Below, piece by piece: positions 9,148-16,758 of a DNA stretch of 64,000 nucleotides. Position 1 is the stretch's first letter, and each line of letters starts with the position of its first letter. This DNA is from Clostridium sp. D33t1_170424_F3 (GTDB lineage Bacteria > Bacillota > Clostridia > Oscillospirales > Acutalibacteraceae), in assembly GCF_015667585.1 (NCBI RefSeq), contig NZ_JADPEG010000005.1, positions 125,044 through 189,043 on the forward strand, read 5' to 3'. The position numbers and the translations under genes are program-made. The notes below the pieces were generated by a model. That model saw only the letters and a program-made list of their open reading frames with translations. It was not told where the DNA came from and did no database searches.

Positions 9148-10491
9148 TTGTTTTCAAAAATATTGATCGCCAATCGCGGGGAAATTGCTGTGCGCATCAT
9201 CCGCGCCTGCAAAGAGATGGGCATCCTGACCGTGGCAGTCTTTTCAGAGGCGGACCGCGACGCACTCCATGTGAGCCTCGCGGACGAGAGCATCTGCATC
9301 GGCTCCCCGCAGGTGCAGGACAGCTACCTGAATATGACGGCCATCCTTTCCGCGGCGGCGGCGACGGGCGCGGGCGCAATCCACCCGGGCTATGGCCTGC
9401 TCTCGGAAAACGCGAAATTCGCCGCGCTCTGTGAGGAATGCCACATCACGTTTATCGGCCCGTCTTCGGAAGTCATCTCGCTGATGGGCGACAAGGACGC
9501 CGCCCGCAAAACGATGATTGCCGCAGGCGTGCCGGTCATTCCCGGCTGCGATATGGTGGAGGACCCGGAAAAGGCGAAGCAGGAGGCCGACCGCGTCGGC
9601 TACCCGCTGCTGGTCAAGGCGCGGGCGGGCGGCGGCGGCAGGGGAATCCGCCTGGTCCGGAAACCGGAGGAATTTGAAACGGCGTTCCGCGCCGCTTCAC
9701 AGGAGGCTTTGCTGGCGTTCGGCGACGGCGGCGTGTATCTGGAAAAATACCTTTCGCCCACCAAGCACATTGAAATGCAATTGCTGTGCGACCAGCAGGG
9801 CAACGTCGTCGCTTTGGGCGAGCGCGAATGCTCCGTACAGCGTAAGAACCAGAAGCTGATAGAAGAAAGCCCCTCCCCGGCGATTTCGCAGGAGACGCGC
9901 GTCAAAATGACGGAAGCAGCCTGCAAGGCGGCGAGGGCGGCAAAGTACACCGGCGTGGGAACCATCGAGTTCCTGTACGACAGGGACGGCAATTTCTATT
10001 TTATGGAGATGAATACCCGCCTGCAGGTGGAGCATCCCGTGACGGAGATGGTTTCCGGCATCGACCTGGTCAAATGGCAGATCCGCGTGGCGTCCGGCAT
10101 GCAGCTTGCCTTCACGCAGGAGGAAATCGCATTGTCCGGCCATGCCATCGAATGCCGCATCAACGCGGAGAATCCGGACCTTAATTTCCGCCCAAGCTGC
10201 GGGAAGATCTCTCTGCTGCACATCCCGGGCGGACCGTGGGTGCGGTTCGACACGGCGCTGTACCAGGATTACGTCGTGCCGCCGTTTTATGATTCGCTGA
10301 TCGGCAAGCTGGTCGTCTTCGCGCCCACGCGTGAGGAAGCTATCCGCAAGATGCAGGCGGCCCTCTGTGAGCTGGTTGTGGAGGGTGTGGACCACAATAC
10401 GGAGCTGCACATGGATATTTTAAGCGACCCGGCGTTTCGGTCGGGCGACTACTTTACCAACTTCATGGAGTTGCGGGAAAAGAGGGGATAA
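9148..10491 (+). CDS. accC: Biotin carboxylase (AccC)
   Basis: ATP-dependent carboxylation of biotin on AccB. The start is the TTG at 9148 (MFSKILIANRGEIA), five bases after AAGAGGTGG; a GTG at 9139 overlaps that ribosome site and is rejected. The 447-residue length is exactly that expected. The ATP-grasp domain shows KARAGGGGRGIR, and the catalytic region EMNTRLQVEHPVTE is intact, followed by the C-terminal biotin carboxylase domain (INAENPDLNFRPS). Confidence 0.95.
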   Translation: MFSKILIANRGEIAVRIIRACKEMGILTVAVFSEADRDALHVSLADESICIGSPQVQDSYLNMTAILSAAAATGAGAIHPGYGLLSENAKFAALCEECHITFIGPSSEVISLMGDKDAARKTMIAAGVPVIPGCDMVEDPEKAKQEADRVGYPLLVKARAGGGGRGIRLVRKPEEFETAFRAASQEALLAFGDGGVYLEKYLSPTKHIEMQLLCDQQGNVVALGERECSVQRKNQKLIEESPSPAISQETRVKMTEAACKAARAAKYTGVGTIEFLYDRDGNFYFMEMNTRLQVEHPVTEMVSGIDLVKWQIRVASGMQLAFTQEEIALSGHAIECRINAENPDLNFRPSCGKISLLHIPGGPWVRFDTALYQDYVVPPFYDSLIGKLVVFAPTREEAIRKMQAALCELVVEGVDHNTELHMDILSDPAFRSGDYFTNFMELREKRG

Positions 10492-10494
10492 CGC

Positions 10495-11385
10495 ATGCTT
10501 TCGAAAAACATGTTTAAGAAGCCGAAGAACGATTTGGAATCGTACGATAAATACGCAAAATCTCCGGCGCCGGATATCCCCAATGAGATGTGTATCGCCT
10601 GCCCGAGCTGCAAGGCGATGCTGTTCACGGGCGAGCTGAACGAGCACTTCCATATCTGCCCCAAGTGCGGGCACCACTTCCGCGTCAATGCGCGCCAGCG
10701 CATCAGCATGGTGGCGGACGACGACTCCTTTGCGGAGCGCGACGCGGGGATGCGGTCCCGCAACCTCATTGACTTTCCCAACTATGAGAAGAAGCTCAAG
10801 CACGCCTATCTGGACAGCGCAGAGAAAGAGGGCGTCGTCTGCGGCACGGCGCGCATCGGCGGAACGCCCTGTTGTTTGTTTGTGATGGAGCCGTATTTTA
10901 TGATGGGCAGCATGGGCACCGTGGTGGGGGAGAAGATCACCCGCCTGTTCGAGTACGCGACGGCGCATTCCCTGCCCGTGGTGGGCTTTACGGTTTCCGG
11001 CGGCGCGCGCATGCAGGAGGGCACGCTCTCTCTGATGCAGATGGTCAAGACGAGCGGCGCGGTCAAGCGCCACAGCGACGCGGGCAACCTGTATATCGCG
11101 GTGCTGACGGACCCGACCACCGGCGGCGTGACCGCCAGCTTCGCCATGGAGGCGGATATTATCCTGGCGGAGCCGGACGCGCTGATCGGATTTGCCGGAC
11201 CGCGCGTGATCCGGCAGACCATCCGCCAGAAGCTCCCCGCGGGCTTCCAGCGCGCGGAATTCCTGTTTGAAAAGGGCTTTGTGGACCAGGTGGTCAAACG
11301 CAACGTGCAGAAGGATGCGCTGGCAAAGCTGCTGGCCCTGCACAGTGCGGCCCCGGAAGGAGGTGCGGATATTGGAAGCGTTTGA
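10495..11385 (+). CDS. accD: Acetyl-CoA carboxylase carboxyltransferase beta subunit (AccD)
   Basis: Transfers the carboxyl group from biotin to acetyl-CoA together with AccA. The 296-residue protein carries the typical N-terminal four-Cys zinc ribbon (CPSCKA ... CPKCGHHF), then the crotonase-fold carboxyltransferase domain with FTVSGGARMQEGT and DPTTGGVTASFA. The C-terminal end overlaps accA by 14 bases, consistent with equal synthesis of the two subunits. Confidence 0.95.
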   Translation: MLSKNMFKKPKNDLESYDKYAKSPAPDIPNEMCIACPSCKAMLFTGELNEHFHICPKCGHHFRVNARQRISMVADDDSFAERDAGMRSRNLIDFPNYEKKLKHAYLDSAEKEGVVCGTARIGGTPCCLFVMEPYFMMGSMGTVVGEKITRLFEYATAHSLPVVGFTVSGGARMQEGTLSLMQMVKTSGAVKRHSDAGNLYIAVLTDPTTGGVTASFAMEADIILAEPDALIGFAGPRVIRQTIRQKLPAGFQRAEFLFEKGFVDQVVKRNVQKDALAKLLALHSAAPEGGADIGSV

Positions 11386-12154
11386 CAGAGTACAGGCGGC
11401 CCGTGCGAAAGGCCGTGCGACCGGCACAGATTTCATCCGCAATATCTTTGACGACTTCATGGAGATGCACGGCGACCGCCGTTTCGGCGACGATAAAGCC
11501 GTTGTGGCGGGTATCGCGCGGCTCAACGGCATGCCGGTGACGGTGATCGCGCTGGAGCGCGGGCACGACACCAAGGAGAAGCTGTTCCGCAACTTCGGCA
11601 TGGCGCATCCGGAGGGCTACCGCAAAGCGCTGCGCCAGATGAAGCTGGCGGAGAAGTTCCACCGTCCGGTGATTTGCTTTGTGGATACCGCCGGCGCGTA
11701 CTGCGGCATCGCCGCGGAGGAGCGCGGGCAGGGGCAGGCCATTGCGGAAAACCTGATGGAAATGATGACGCTGAAAACGCCGGTTCTCTCCGTGTTTGTC
11801 GGGGAGGGCGGCAGCGGCGGCGCGCTGGGGCTCGCTGTGGCGGATGAAGTCTGGATGCTGGAAAACGCGGTGTATTCCGTCATCTCGCCGGAGGGCTGCG
11901 CGAGCATCCTCTGGAAGGACAGCGCCAAGGTCAAGGAGGCGGCGGCCTGCCTGCACATGACGGCGGAGGATTTGCTGCGCTTCGGCGTGATTGAAAAGAT
12001 TATCCCGGAGGGCCGCGGCGATTTTGATGAGGTGTACCGCATCCTGAAGGCGGATCTGTACGATACGCTGGTCCGCAACGGCAAGCTTCCGATGGAAGAG
12101 CTGTTGGAGAAGCGCTATAACAGATTCCGCAGAATGGGGGCGGACGGTTTATGA
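11372..12154 (+). CDS. accA: Acetyl-CoA carboxylase carboxyltransferase alpha subunit (AccA)
   Basis: Partner of AccD in malonyl-CoA formation. The start is the TTG at 11372, seven bases after a perfect AAGGAGGT inside the accD end; frames open further upstream are just accD overlap. The 260-residue product (MEAFDRVQAARAKGR) lacks the extra N-terminal helices of the 319-residue E. coli subunit, as in many Firmicutes. The crotonase core is visible in MHGDRRFGDDKA, DTAGAYCGIAAEERGQ and GEGGSGGALG. It overlaps the next gene by four bases. Confidence 0.94.
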   Translation: MEAFDRVQAARAKGRATGTDFIRNIFDDFMEMHGDRRFGDDKAVVAGIARLNGMPVTVIALERGHDTKEKLFRNFGMAHPEGYRKALRQMKLAEKFHRPVICFVDTAGAYCGIAAEERGQGQAIAENLMEMMTLKTPVLSVFVGEGGSGGALGLAVADEVWMLENAVYSVISPEGCASILWKDSAKVKEAAACLHMTAEDLLRFGVIEKIIPEGRGDFDEVYRILKADLYDTLVRNGKLPMEELLEKRYNRFRRMGADGL

Positions 12155-12972
12155 TTACATTGATTACAGACAGCACCGCCTGCATAACGCGGGCGGAGGC
12201 GGAGCTTTTCGGCATCCGTTTGGTGCCGATGCATTATACAATCGGCGGGAAGTCCTATCTGGAGAGCTTTTCAGACTGCAACGGTAATTTTGAAGCGCTG
12301 CTGGCGCAGAACGACGGGATGACGGCGCAAGCTTCCGTCTCGGACTTTACCAAAGTTTTTCAGGAGGTGGTCGGCAGGGGGGACGAGGCGCTCTGCCTGG
12401 TGATTTCCTCACGGCTGAGCGGTGCATACAGCAGCGCGAGCATCGCGGCGCTGTCGGTTTCGCCGCAGAAAATCGCGGTGGTGGATTCCCGCACCACAGC
12501 GGGCGGTTTGACGCTGCTGCTCAAGCAGGCGGCGAAGCTGGCGCGCTGCGGGGTTTCTCTGAAAAACATCGCAGACAGCGTCAAGCAGATGCGCAAACGC
12601 ACGGGAACGGCCTTCTCCGTAAGCAGTATGGATTCCCTGCGCCGCAGCGGGCGGCTCAGCGTCGTGCGTCAATCGGTCAATACCATCCTGAATATCCGCC
12701 CCATCCTGCTCCTGGATAAGGACGAGGGGGCGCTGGTGTCCGGCGGGACCGCGCGCGGGCGCAGCGCGCAGATGCAGGCGTTGGCGGACCAGGTGCCGGA
12801 GAACGCCTCTGAGGTGCTGATTCAGTCGTTGGGCAGCACAGCGGCGCCGGCACTGCTGGAAAAAGTGCGCGCCAAGCTGCCGCACGCGGCAATTACCTGC
12901 GGCACGCTGGGGCCGGTCCTGGGCGTCAATATCGGCCTGGACGCGATCGGCGTCTCATGGATTTCAGGATAA
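12151..12972 (+). CDS. DegV family fatty-acid-binding protein (FakB-like)
   Basis: A 273-residue DegV-fold protein: TDSTACI at the N-terminus, SSRLSGAYSSA in the fatty-acid carboxylate-binding region and a closing GLDAIGVSW. DegV proteins bind a fatty acid, and those called FakB present it to the kinase FakA for acyl-phosphate formation. No fakA is in the window. The ATGA overlap with accA puts it in the fatty-acid synthesis operon, which supports a lipid role. The exact lipid and whether a FakA partner exists are not shown. Confidence 0.88.
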   Translation: MITLITDSTACITRAEAELFGIRLVPMHYTIGGKSYLESFSDCNGNFEALLAQNDGMTAQASVSDFTKVFQEVVGRGDEALCLVISSRLSGAYSSASIAALSVSPQKIAVVDSRTTAGGLTLLLKQAAKLARCGVSLKNIADSVKQMRKRTGTAFSVSSMDSLRRSGRLSVVRQSVNTILNIRPILLLDKDEGALVSGGTARGRSAQMQALADQVPENASEVLIQSLGSTAAPALLEKVRAKLPHAAITCGTLGPVLGVNIGLDAIGVSWISG

Positions 12973-12986
12973 ATACTTTGCAATAT

Positions 12987-13033
12987 AAAAATCCCATTCG
13001 GAAGCTTTTATAGCTTTCGAATGGGATTTTTTT
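12987..13033. terminator. Bidirectional terminator between fatty-acid operon and sensor kinase
   Basis: A long stem (AAAATCCCATTCG ... CGAATGGGATTTT with AGCT at the top) is flanked by A-runs and T-runs on both sides. It sits between the convergent degV-like gene and the histidine kinase gene and could serve both. Confidence 0.85.
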
Positions 13034-13038
13034 GCTTT

Positions 13039-14232
13039 TTATGTGCTGCCGAGCGGAAAAGCGGCGGTAAAAACCGTGCGTCCGTCGCCGCTGTCCGCGC
13101 GGATTTTTCCGTGCGCTTCCTCCACGATGGCCTTTGCAATAGCGAGACCCAGGCCGTAACCCCCGGTTTCCCGGGCGCGGGCGCTGTCCGCGCGGTAAAA
13201 GCGGTCAAATACGTGGGGCAGGGCTTCCGCAGGAATCTCCTCACCGGAGTTTTCCACGCGCAGGACGGCATGGTTCTTTTCCCGGTACAGGCGGACTTCC
13301 ATCCAGCCCCGCGGCGGGGTGTGTTTAACCGCGTTGTCCAGCAGGATATAAATCAGGCGGGAGAGTTTTTCCGGGTTGGCGGCAACCGTCAGGGCGTCTT
13401 CAATATAAGAGTGAATTTCCACCTCTTTTTCAAAGGCGACCGCCTCAAACGAGAGCAGGCAGCCGGTCAGCTGGCGGCTGAAGTCCAGCGTGCGGAGCGG
13501 TTCGCCGTCCTGCTCGTGGTCCAGCTTTGCCAGCGTCAGCATGTCGTTGACGAGCCCGCTCATGCGGTCGAGCTGGACCCGCATGGCGGAAAGCCATTGC
13601 AGCTGGTCGTGCACGGTTTCATCGGTATTTCCTTCCACGACGGAAAGGTTGGCGCTCAAAATTGCCAGCGGCGTTTTGAGCTCGTGAGAGGCGTCCGCGA
13701 CAAAGTTTTTCTGCCGCTCAAAGGTATCCCGGACGGGCTTGACCGTCCGGTTGGCAAACAGGACGCTCAGAGCGAACAGCAGCAGAAGGCTGAGGGCGCT
13801 GACGCACAACAGAATCAGCAGCGTGTTGCGCAGGAAAGTGCGCTGGTTGGTCTGATCCAGCAGGACGATACGGGAACTGTTGTCCTGCCGGGCATAGGCA
13901 AAGACGTACCCGTCCATGGTAAAGTCCCCGCGTTCCCCGGCGGACTGGGCGGCGATACCGGCGGCCTCCTCCACCAGCTCCGTAGAAATATCCGGCGGCA
14001 TGCTGAGGATTTCCAGTTCTCCGAAGATGTTCTGGCGAACCATAATGACGCCCATGAGCGGCGGTTCCCGGCGGCCGTTCTGCATGTGAAAAGCGCGGTC
14101 CAGCATAAAGTCCGTCTGCCGCTGGTTGGAGACGATCATCAGAGCGGCCGTTACGGCGAAGATCGCTGCAAATACCAGGGAGAGCAGGGCCATATTAAAG
14201 CGGACCAGCTTCCATTTCAGTTTGCGGAACAT
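13039..14232 (-). CDS. Membrane sensor histidine kinase
   Basis: A 397-residue kinase with membrane segments at about 12-34 and 136-159 that enclose a roughly 100-residue extracytoplasmic sensor. A HisKA domain follows with the phosphorylated His183 in ADASHELKTPLA. The HATPase domain shows the N box (LLDNAVKHTPP), the G1 box and YGLGLAIAKAIVEEAHG near the end. It overlaps the response-regulator gene by 16 bases. The adjacent divergent SLH/MacAB exporter operon is the likely target, with an envelope-stress or peptide signal as inference. Confidence 0.93.
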   Translation of the reverse strand: MFRKLKWKLVRFNMALLSLVFAAIFAVTAALMIVSNQRQTDFMLDRAFHMQNGRREPPLMGVIMVRQNIFGELEILSMPPDISTELVEEAAGIAAQSAGERGDFTMDGYVFAYARQDNSSRIVLLDQTNQRTFLRNTLLILLCVSALSLLLLFALSVLFANRTVKPVRDTFERQKNFVADASHELKTPLAILSANLSVVEGNTDETVHDQLQWLSAMRVQLDRMSGLVNDMLTLAKLDHEQDGEPLRTLDFSRQLTGCLLSFEAVAFEKEVEIHSYIEDALTVAANPEKLSRLIYILLDNAVKHTPPRGWMEVRLYREKNHAVLRVENSGEEIPAEALPHVFDRFYRADSARARETGGYGLGLAIAKAIVEEAHGKIRADSGDGRTVFTAAFPLGST

Positions 14233-14906
14233 GGCGGTTCCTCCAATCGGTAGCCCACATTGCGGATGCAGGCGATGCGCATGTGCGAGCCGAGATAGGC
14301 CATCTTTTTGCGCAAAAAAGAAATATACACCTCTAAATTATTGCCTGCCGCCGCGTTTTCAAAGCCCCACAGCTTGGTCAAAAGCTCCTCTTTGTTGACA
14401 ATACCATGCAGGCGCAGGAAGAACTGCTTCATAATTTCAAATTCTTTGTTGGTCAGCTGAACGGATTGCCCATCGCGTTCCAGCGTGTAGTTGGAAAGGT
14501 CCAGCGCGAGGTCGCCCGCCCGCAGGATGGAGTCCGGGAGGATTTCCCCATAGCGGCGCGTCATGGCACGGATACGGGCGAGCAGTTCCTCCGTGGCAAA
14601 GGGTTTTGCCAGGTAATCGTCCGCACCACTGTCCAGACCCAAGACTTTGTCGCCGACCTCGCCCTTTGCCGTCAGCAGCAGAACCGGTGTGGAGACCGAC
14701 GCGGCGCGCAGCTGGCGAAGAACGGAAAGCCCGTCCAGTTTGGGCAGCATAATGTCCAGTAAAATCATATCGTAAATGCCGGTGAGCGCTTCGTCCAGCC
14801 CCTGTTCTCCATCATAAACGGCGGTGACGTCCCACCGCTTTTTGCTGAGAATCTGACAGAGCGCGTCGCTCAGCGGTTTTTCGTCTTCCACCAGGAGCAG
14901 TTTCAT
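14217..14906 (-). CDS. OmpR-family response regulator
   Basis: The 229-residue regulator starts MKLLLVEDE after GGGAGGAA; an upstream in-frame ATG at 14927 precedes that site and is rejected. The receiver domain has the acidic pocket VEDE, phospho-acceptor Asp51 (ILLDIMLPKLDG) and the conserved Lys in LLTAKGE. A winged-helix DNA-binding domain occupies the C-terminal 100 residues (LTNKEFEIMKQF, NVGYRLEE). It is co-transcribed with the kinase. Phased repeats upstream suggest autoregulation. Confidence 0.94.
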   Translation of the reverse strand: MKLLLVEDEKPLSDALCQILSKKRWDVTAVYDGEQGLDEALTGIYDMILLDIMLPKLDGLSVLRQLRAASVSTPVLLLTAKGEVGDKVLGLDSGADDYLAKPFATEELLARIRAMTRRYGEILPDSILRAGDLALDLSNYTLERDGQSVQLTNKEFEIMKQFFLRLHGIVNKEELLTKLWGFENAAAGNNLEVYISFLRKKMAYLGSHMRIACIRNVGYRLEEPPCSAN

Positions 14907-14975
14907 AAAAAGTTCCTCCCATCCCATTTTATAACACTATCCTATCGCGCAAAAGTGACCGCCCCCTGCCCGCCA

Positions 14976-14993
14976 TGTGAACAATCCCTGAAC
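14976..14993. promoter_or_regulatory. Putative response-regulator boxes upstream of its own gene
   Basis: TGAAC occurs at 14978-14982 and again at 14989-14993, exactly 11 bases apart, the spacing of OmpR-family half-sites. The first copy reads TGTGAAC, matching the GTGTGA boxes before the exporter operon. A further GAAC occurs at 15003. Binding by the neighbouring regulator is inference. Confidence 0.4.
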
Positions 14994-15253
14994 TTGCAGC
15001 CCGAACGCGAAATGTCTTACATGGACACAAACTATTTGATACATCCGCGGTTTTTTCAGTATTAAGCGTTATCGAAACAAAGTCTTTTTACATTTTTTCA
15101 AAAACGACGAGATCCCCAGGACGCGTTGTATGAAAGAACTATGTCCCCTGTTCTGCCATAAGGGCCTTCATACCTGAAATTGAGAGACATGCTGTCGGAA
15201 CGAAAGAACAAGCGCCAAAAGCTGCGGCCAACAAAACCACGGGAGCGTGTACC

Positions 15254-15397
15254 TTCCGTCGCGGCCATGCGGGGATGCGATTTGAGTAAGACTTCCGCCC
15301 GCGCTGTCCCTCCACCGGAGGTGGTTTCCGTCGCGGCCATGCGGGGACGCGATTAGGACAAGACTTCCGCCCGCACCCGTCCCCGCCGGAGGCATGC
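15254..15397. repeat. Two imperfect 72-bp direct repeats of unknown role
   Basis: Copy one begins at 15254 and copy two at 15326. They share TTCCGTCGCGGCCATGCGGG, then CGCGATT-like sequence, AAGACTTCCGCCCGC at the same offset, and CCGGAGG near the end. The copies are much richer in GC than the flanks. Open frames through them on the minus strand are not family-like. The rest of the gap between 15007 and 15400 shows nothing else I can identify. Confidence 0.7.
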
Positions 15398-15411
15398 CGT
15401 CCTCACTGGAA

Positions 15412-15494
15412 GTGTGACGGGTGTGTGAAGCGGGTCTTAAACTTGTGTGAATCGGATGTTTTTTCAGGTTCAGTTAAGCTTTGACTCGTATAAT
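15412..15494 (+). promoter_or_regulatory. Exporter operon promoter with phased regulator boxes
   Basis: The -10 is TATAAT at 15489-15494; the -35 position is non-consensus. GTGTGA occurs at 15412, 15423 and 15445, and GGTTCA at 15467, so all fall on one 11-bp grid ending at the -35 position. This layout is typical of promoters activated by OmpR-family regulators. The divergent two-component system is the obvious candidate. Confidence 0.6.
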
Positions 15495-15532
15495 GAGACC
15501 CGGACACAAGACTGAGATACGGAGGTGAGCGG

Positions 15533-15652
15533 ATGAAAGAACGCATTCCCGCTTTTTGGGCGGCGCACCGGTGGACGGTCCTGTCCGCTGCCATCGGTGC
15601 AGTCGTCCTGGCGGCAGGCATTCTGGGAACCCTGTGGCTTGCGGCAGGATAA
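15533..15652 (+). CDS. 39-residue single-span membrane peptide
   Basis: A short frame begins at ATG 15533, five bases after GGAGGTGA, and ends at the TAA at 15650-15652. It starts MKERIPAFWAAHRW and continues with a strongly hydrophobic Ala/Val/Leu/Gly stretch that would form one membrane helix ending LWLAAG. The ribosome site is stronger than that of several neighbours. It is the first frame after the regulated promoter and 41 bases before the SLH gene. I do not recognise a family; a small subunit or regulator of the exporter or kinase is possible. Confidence 0.65.
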   Translation: MKERIPAFWAAHRWTVLSAAIGAVVLAAGILGTLWLAAG

Positions 15653-15693
15653 ACGCAGAAAAATCGAACGGAAATAATCAATGAGGTGATCAA

Positions 15694-16758
15694 ATGAAAT
15701 CCTTAAAACAAACCATATCCATGCTGCTGGCAGTCAGTATGCTGGCATCCTCCCTGCCGGCCTACGCCGGGGCCGCCGTAACCGACATGTCGGATAAGGT
15801 GGTATCCTCTCTGGGGTTTACGGACTCTATCGTCACGACCTCTAGCATTACCCGCGGGGAATTTGCACAGATGCTGTTAAACGCGTCCTCCTATAAGGGA
15901 AAAGCGGGCAGCACGGTATTTTACCGCAAGTTCAGCGACGTCGGTACGGATACCGCCTATGCCTCCGCGATCAACTTAGCGGCGTCGCAGGGCTGGATGA
16001 CCGGCTACCTGGACGGCACGTTCAAATCCACCCAGCCGGTCAAGCTGCGGGAGGCGGTCTACGGCGTCCTGGCGCTGCTGGGCTACACAAACGCCGACTT
16101 TACGGGCGATCAGACGGCGGGACGTACCTCCCTGTACTATGCCAAAGAGTTGGATGACGGGCTTTCTCTCTTAACCATGGACTCGGCCATGACGCTGACA
16201 AACTGCAAGGATCTTCTGTATAACGTGCTGAAAGCGGACACCAGGAATGGTTCAATGTACGGGAAGCTTTTTGACTGCGAGCTGGACAGCGACGGGGAAA
16301 TTAACTATATGAAGCTGGCAGACAACAACATCACCGGTCCGGTCCGCGTGACGGAAAGCAAGGACATCGCCAAGATTCTGCCCTTCAGCGAAAAGAATGC
16401 AACCTATATCTTTGACGGTGAAGTCGGTCAGAATCAGGATTACAACAGCGTGGATACAGATGACGTCGTCTATTACAGCAGCAAGACCCGTACTGTTTGG
16501 GTCTATCAGGACAACCGGAACAGCGGCACGGTCACCGGCATCGCCTACGATAATTCCAGCTCCATGACGCCTGTGGCGGTCTATGTGGATGGTACCAGAT
16601 ACAGCCTGGCCACGGAGGAGATGCAGTATGCGTTCTCCACACTGGGTAAGGTCCGCGTGGGCAATGAGATTACAGTCGTGTACGACGACAACTCCACGGG
16701 CGGCGAGGATTCTTCCGATTACAACTATACATTAAAGGGGTATCTGCTCGATGACTGA
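15694..16758 (+). CDS. Secreted SLH-domain protein of the exporter operon
   Basis: A 354-residue protein with a signal peptide (residues 1 to about 27, ending near PAYAGAA). Residues about 50-130 show S-layer-homology features (ITRGEFAQMLLNAS, FSDVGTDTAYASAINLAASQ, GYLDGTFK). This domain normally binds secondary cell-wall polymer. The C-terminal half is beta-rich with no family I recognise. It overlaps the adaptor gene by eight bases, so it is probably a cell-wall component of the same exporter. Confidence 0.82.
   Translation: MKSLKQTISMLLAVSMLASSLPAYAGAAVTDMSDKVVSSLGFTDSIVTTSSITRGEFAQMLLNASSYKGKAGSTVFYRKFSDVGTDTAYASAINLAASQGWMTGYLDGTFKSTQPVKLREAVYGVLALLGYTNADFTGDQTAGRTSLYYAKELDDGLSLLTMDSAMTLTNCKDLLYNVLKADTRNGSMYGKLFDCELDSDGEINYMKLADNNITGPVRVTESKDIAKILPFSEKNATYIFDGEVGQNQDYNSVDTDDVVYYSSKTRTVWVYQDNRNSGTVTGIAYDNSSSMTPVAVYVDGTRYSLATEEMQYAFSTLGKVRVGNEITVVYDDNSTGGEDSSDYNYTLKGYLLDD

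Noticed and set aside
15098-15395. Minus-strand open frames through the 72-bp repeats
   Set aside because: They lack ribosome sites and exist only because of the repeat; the peptide repeats (SPHGRDG) simply mirror the DNA repeat.
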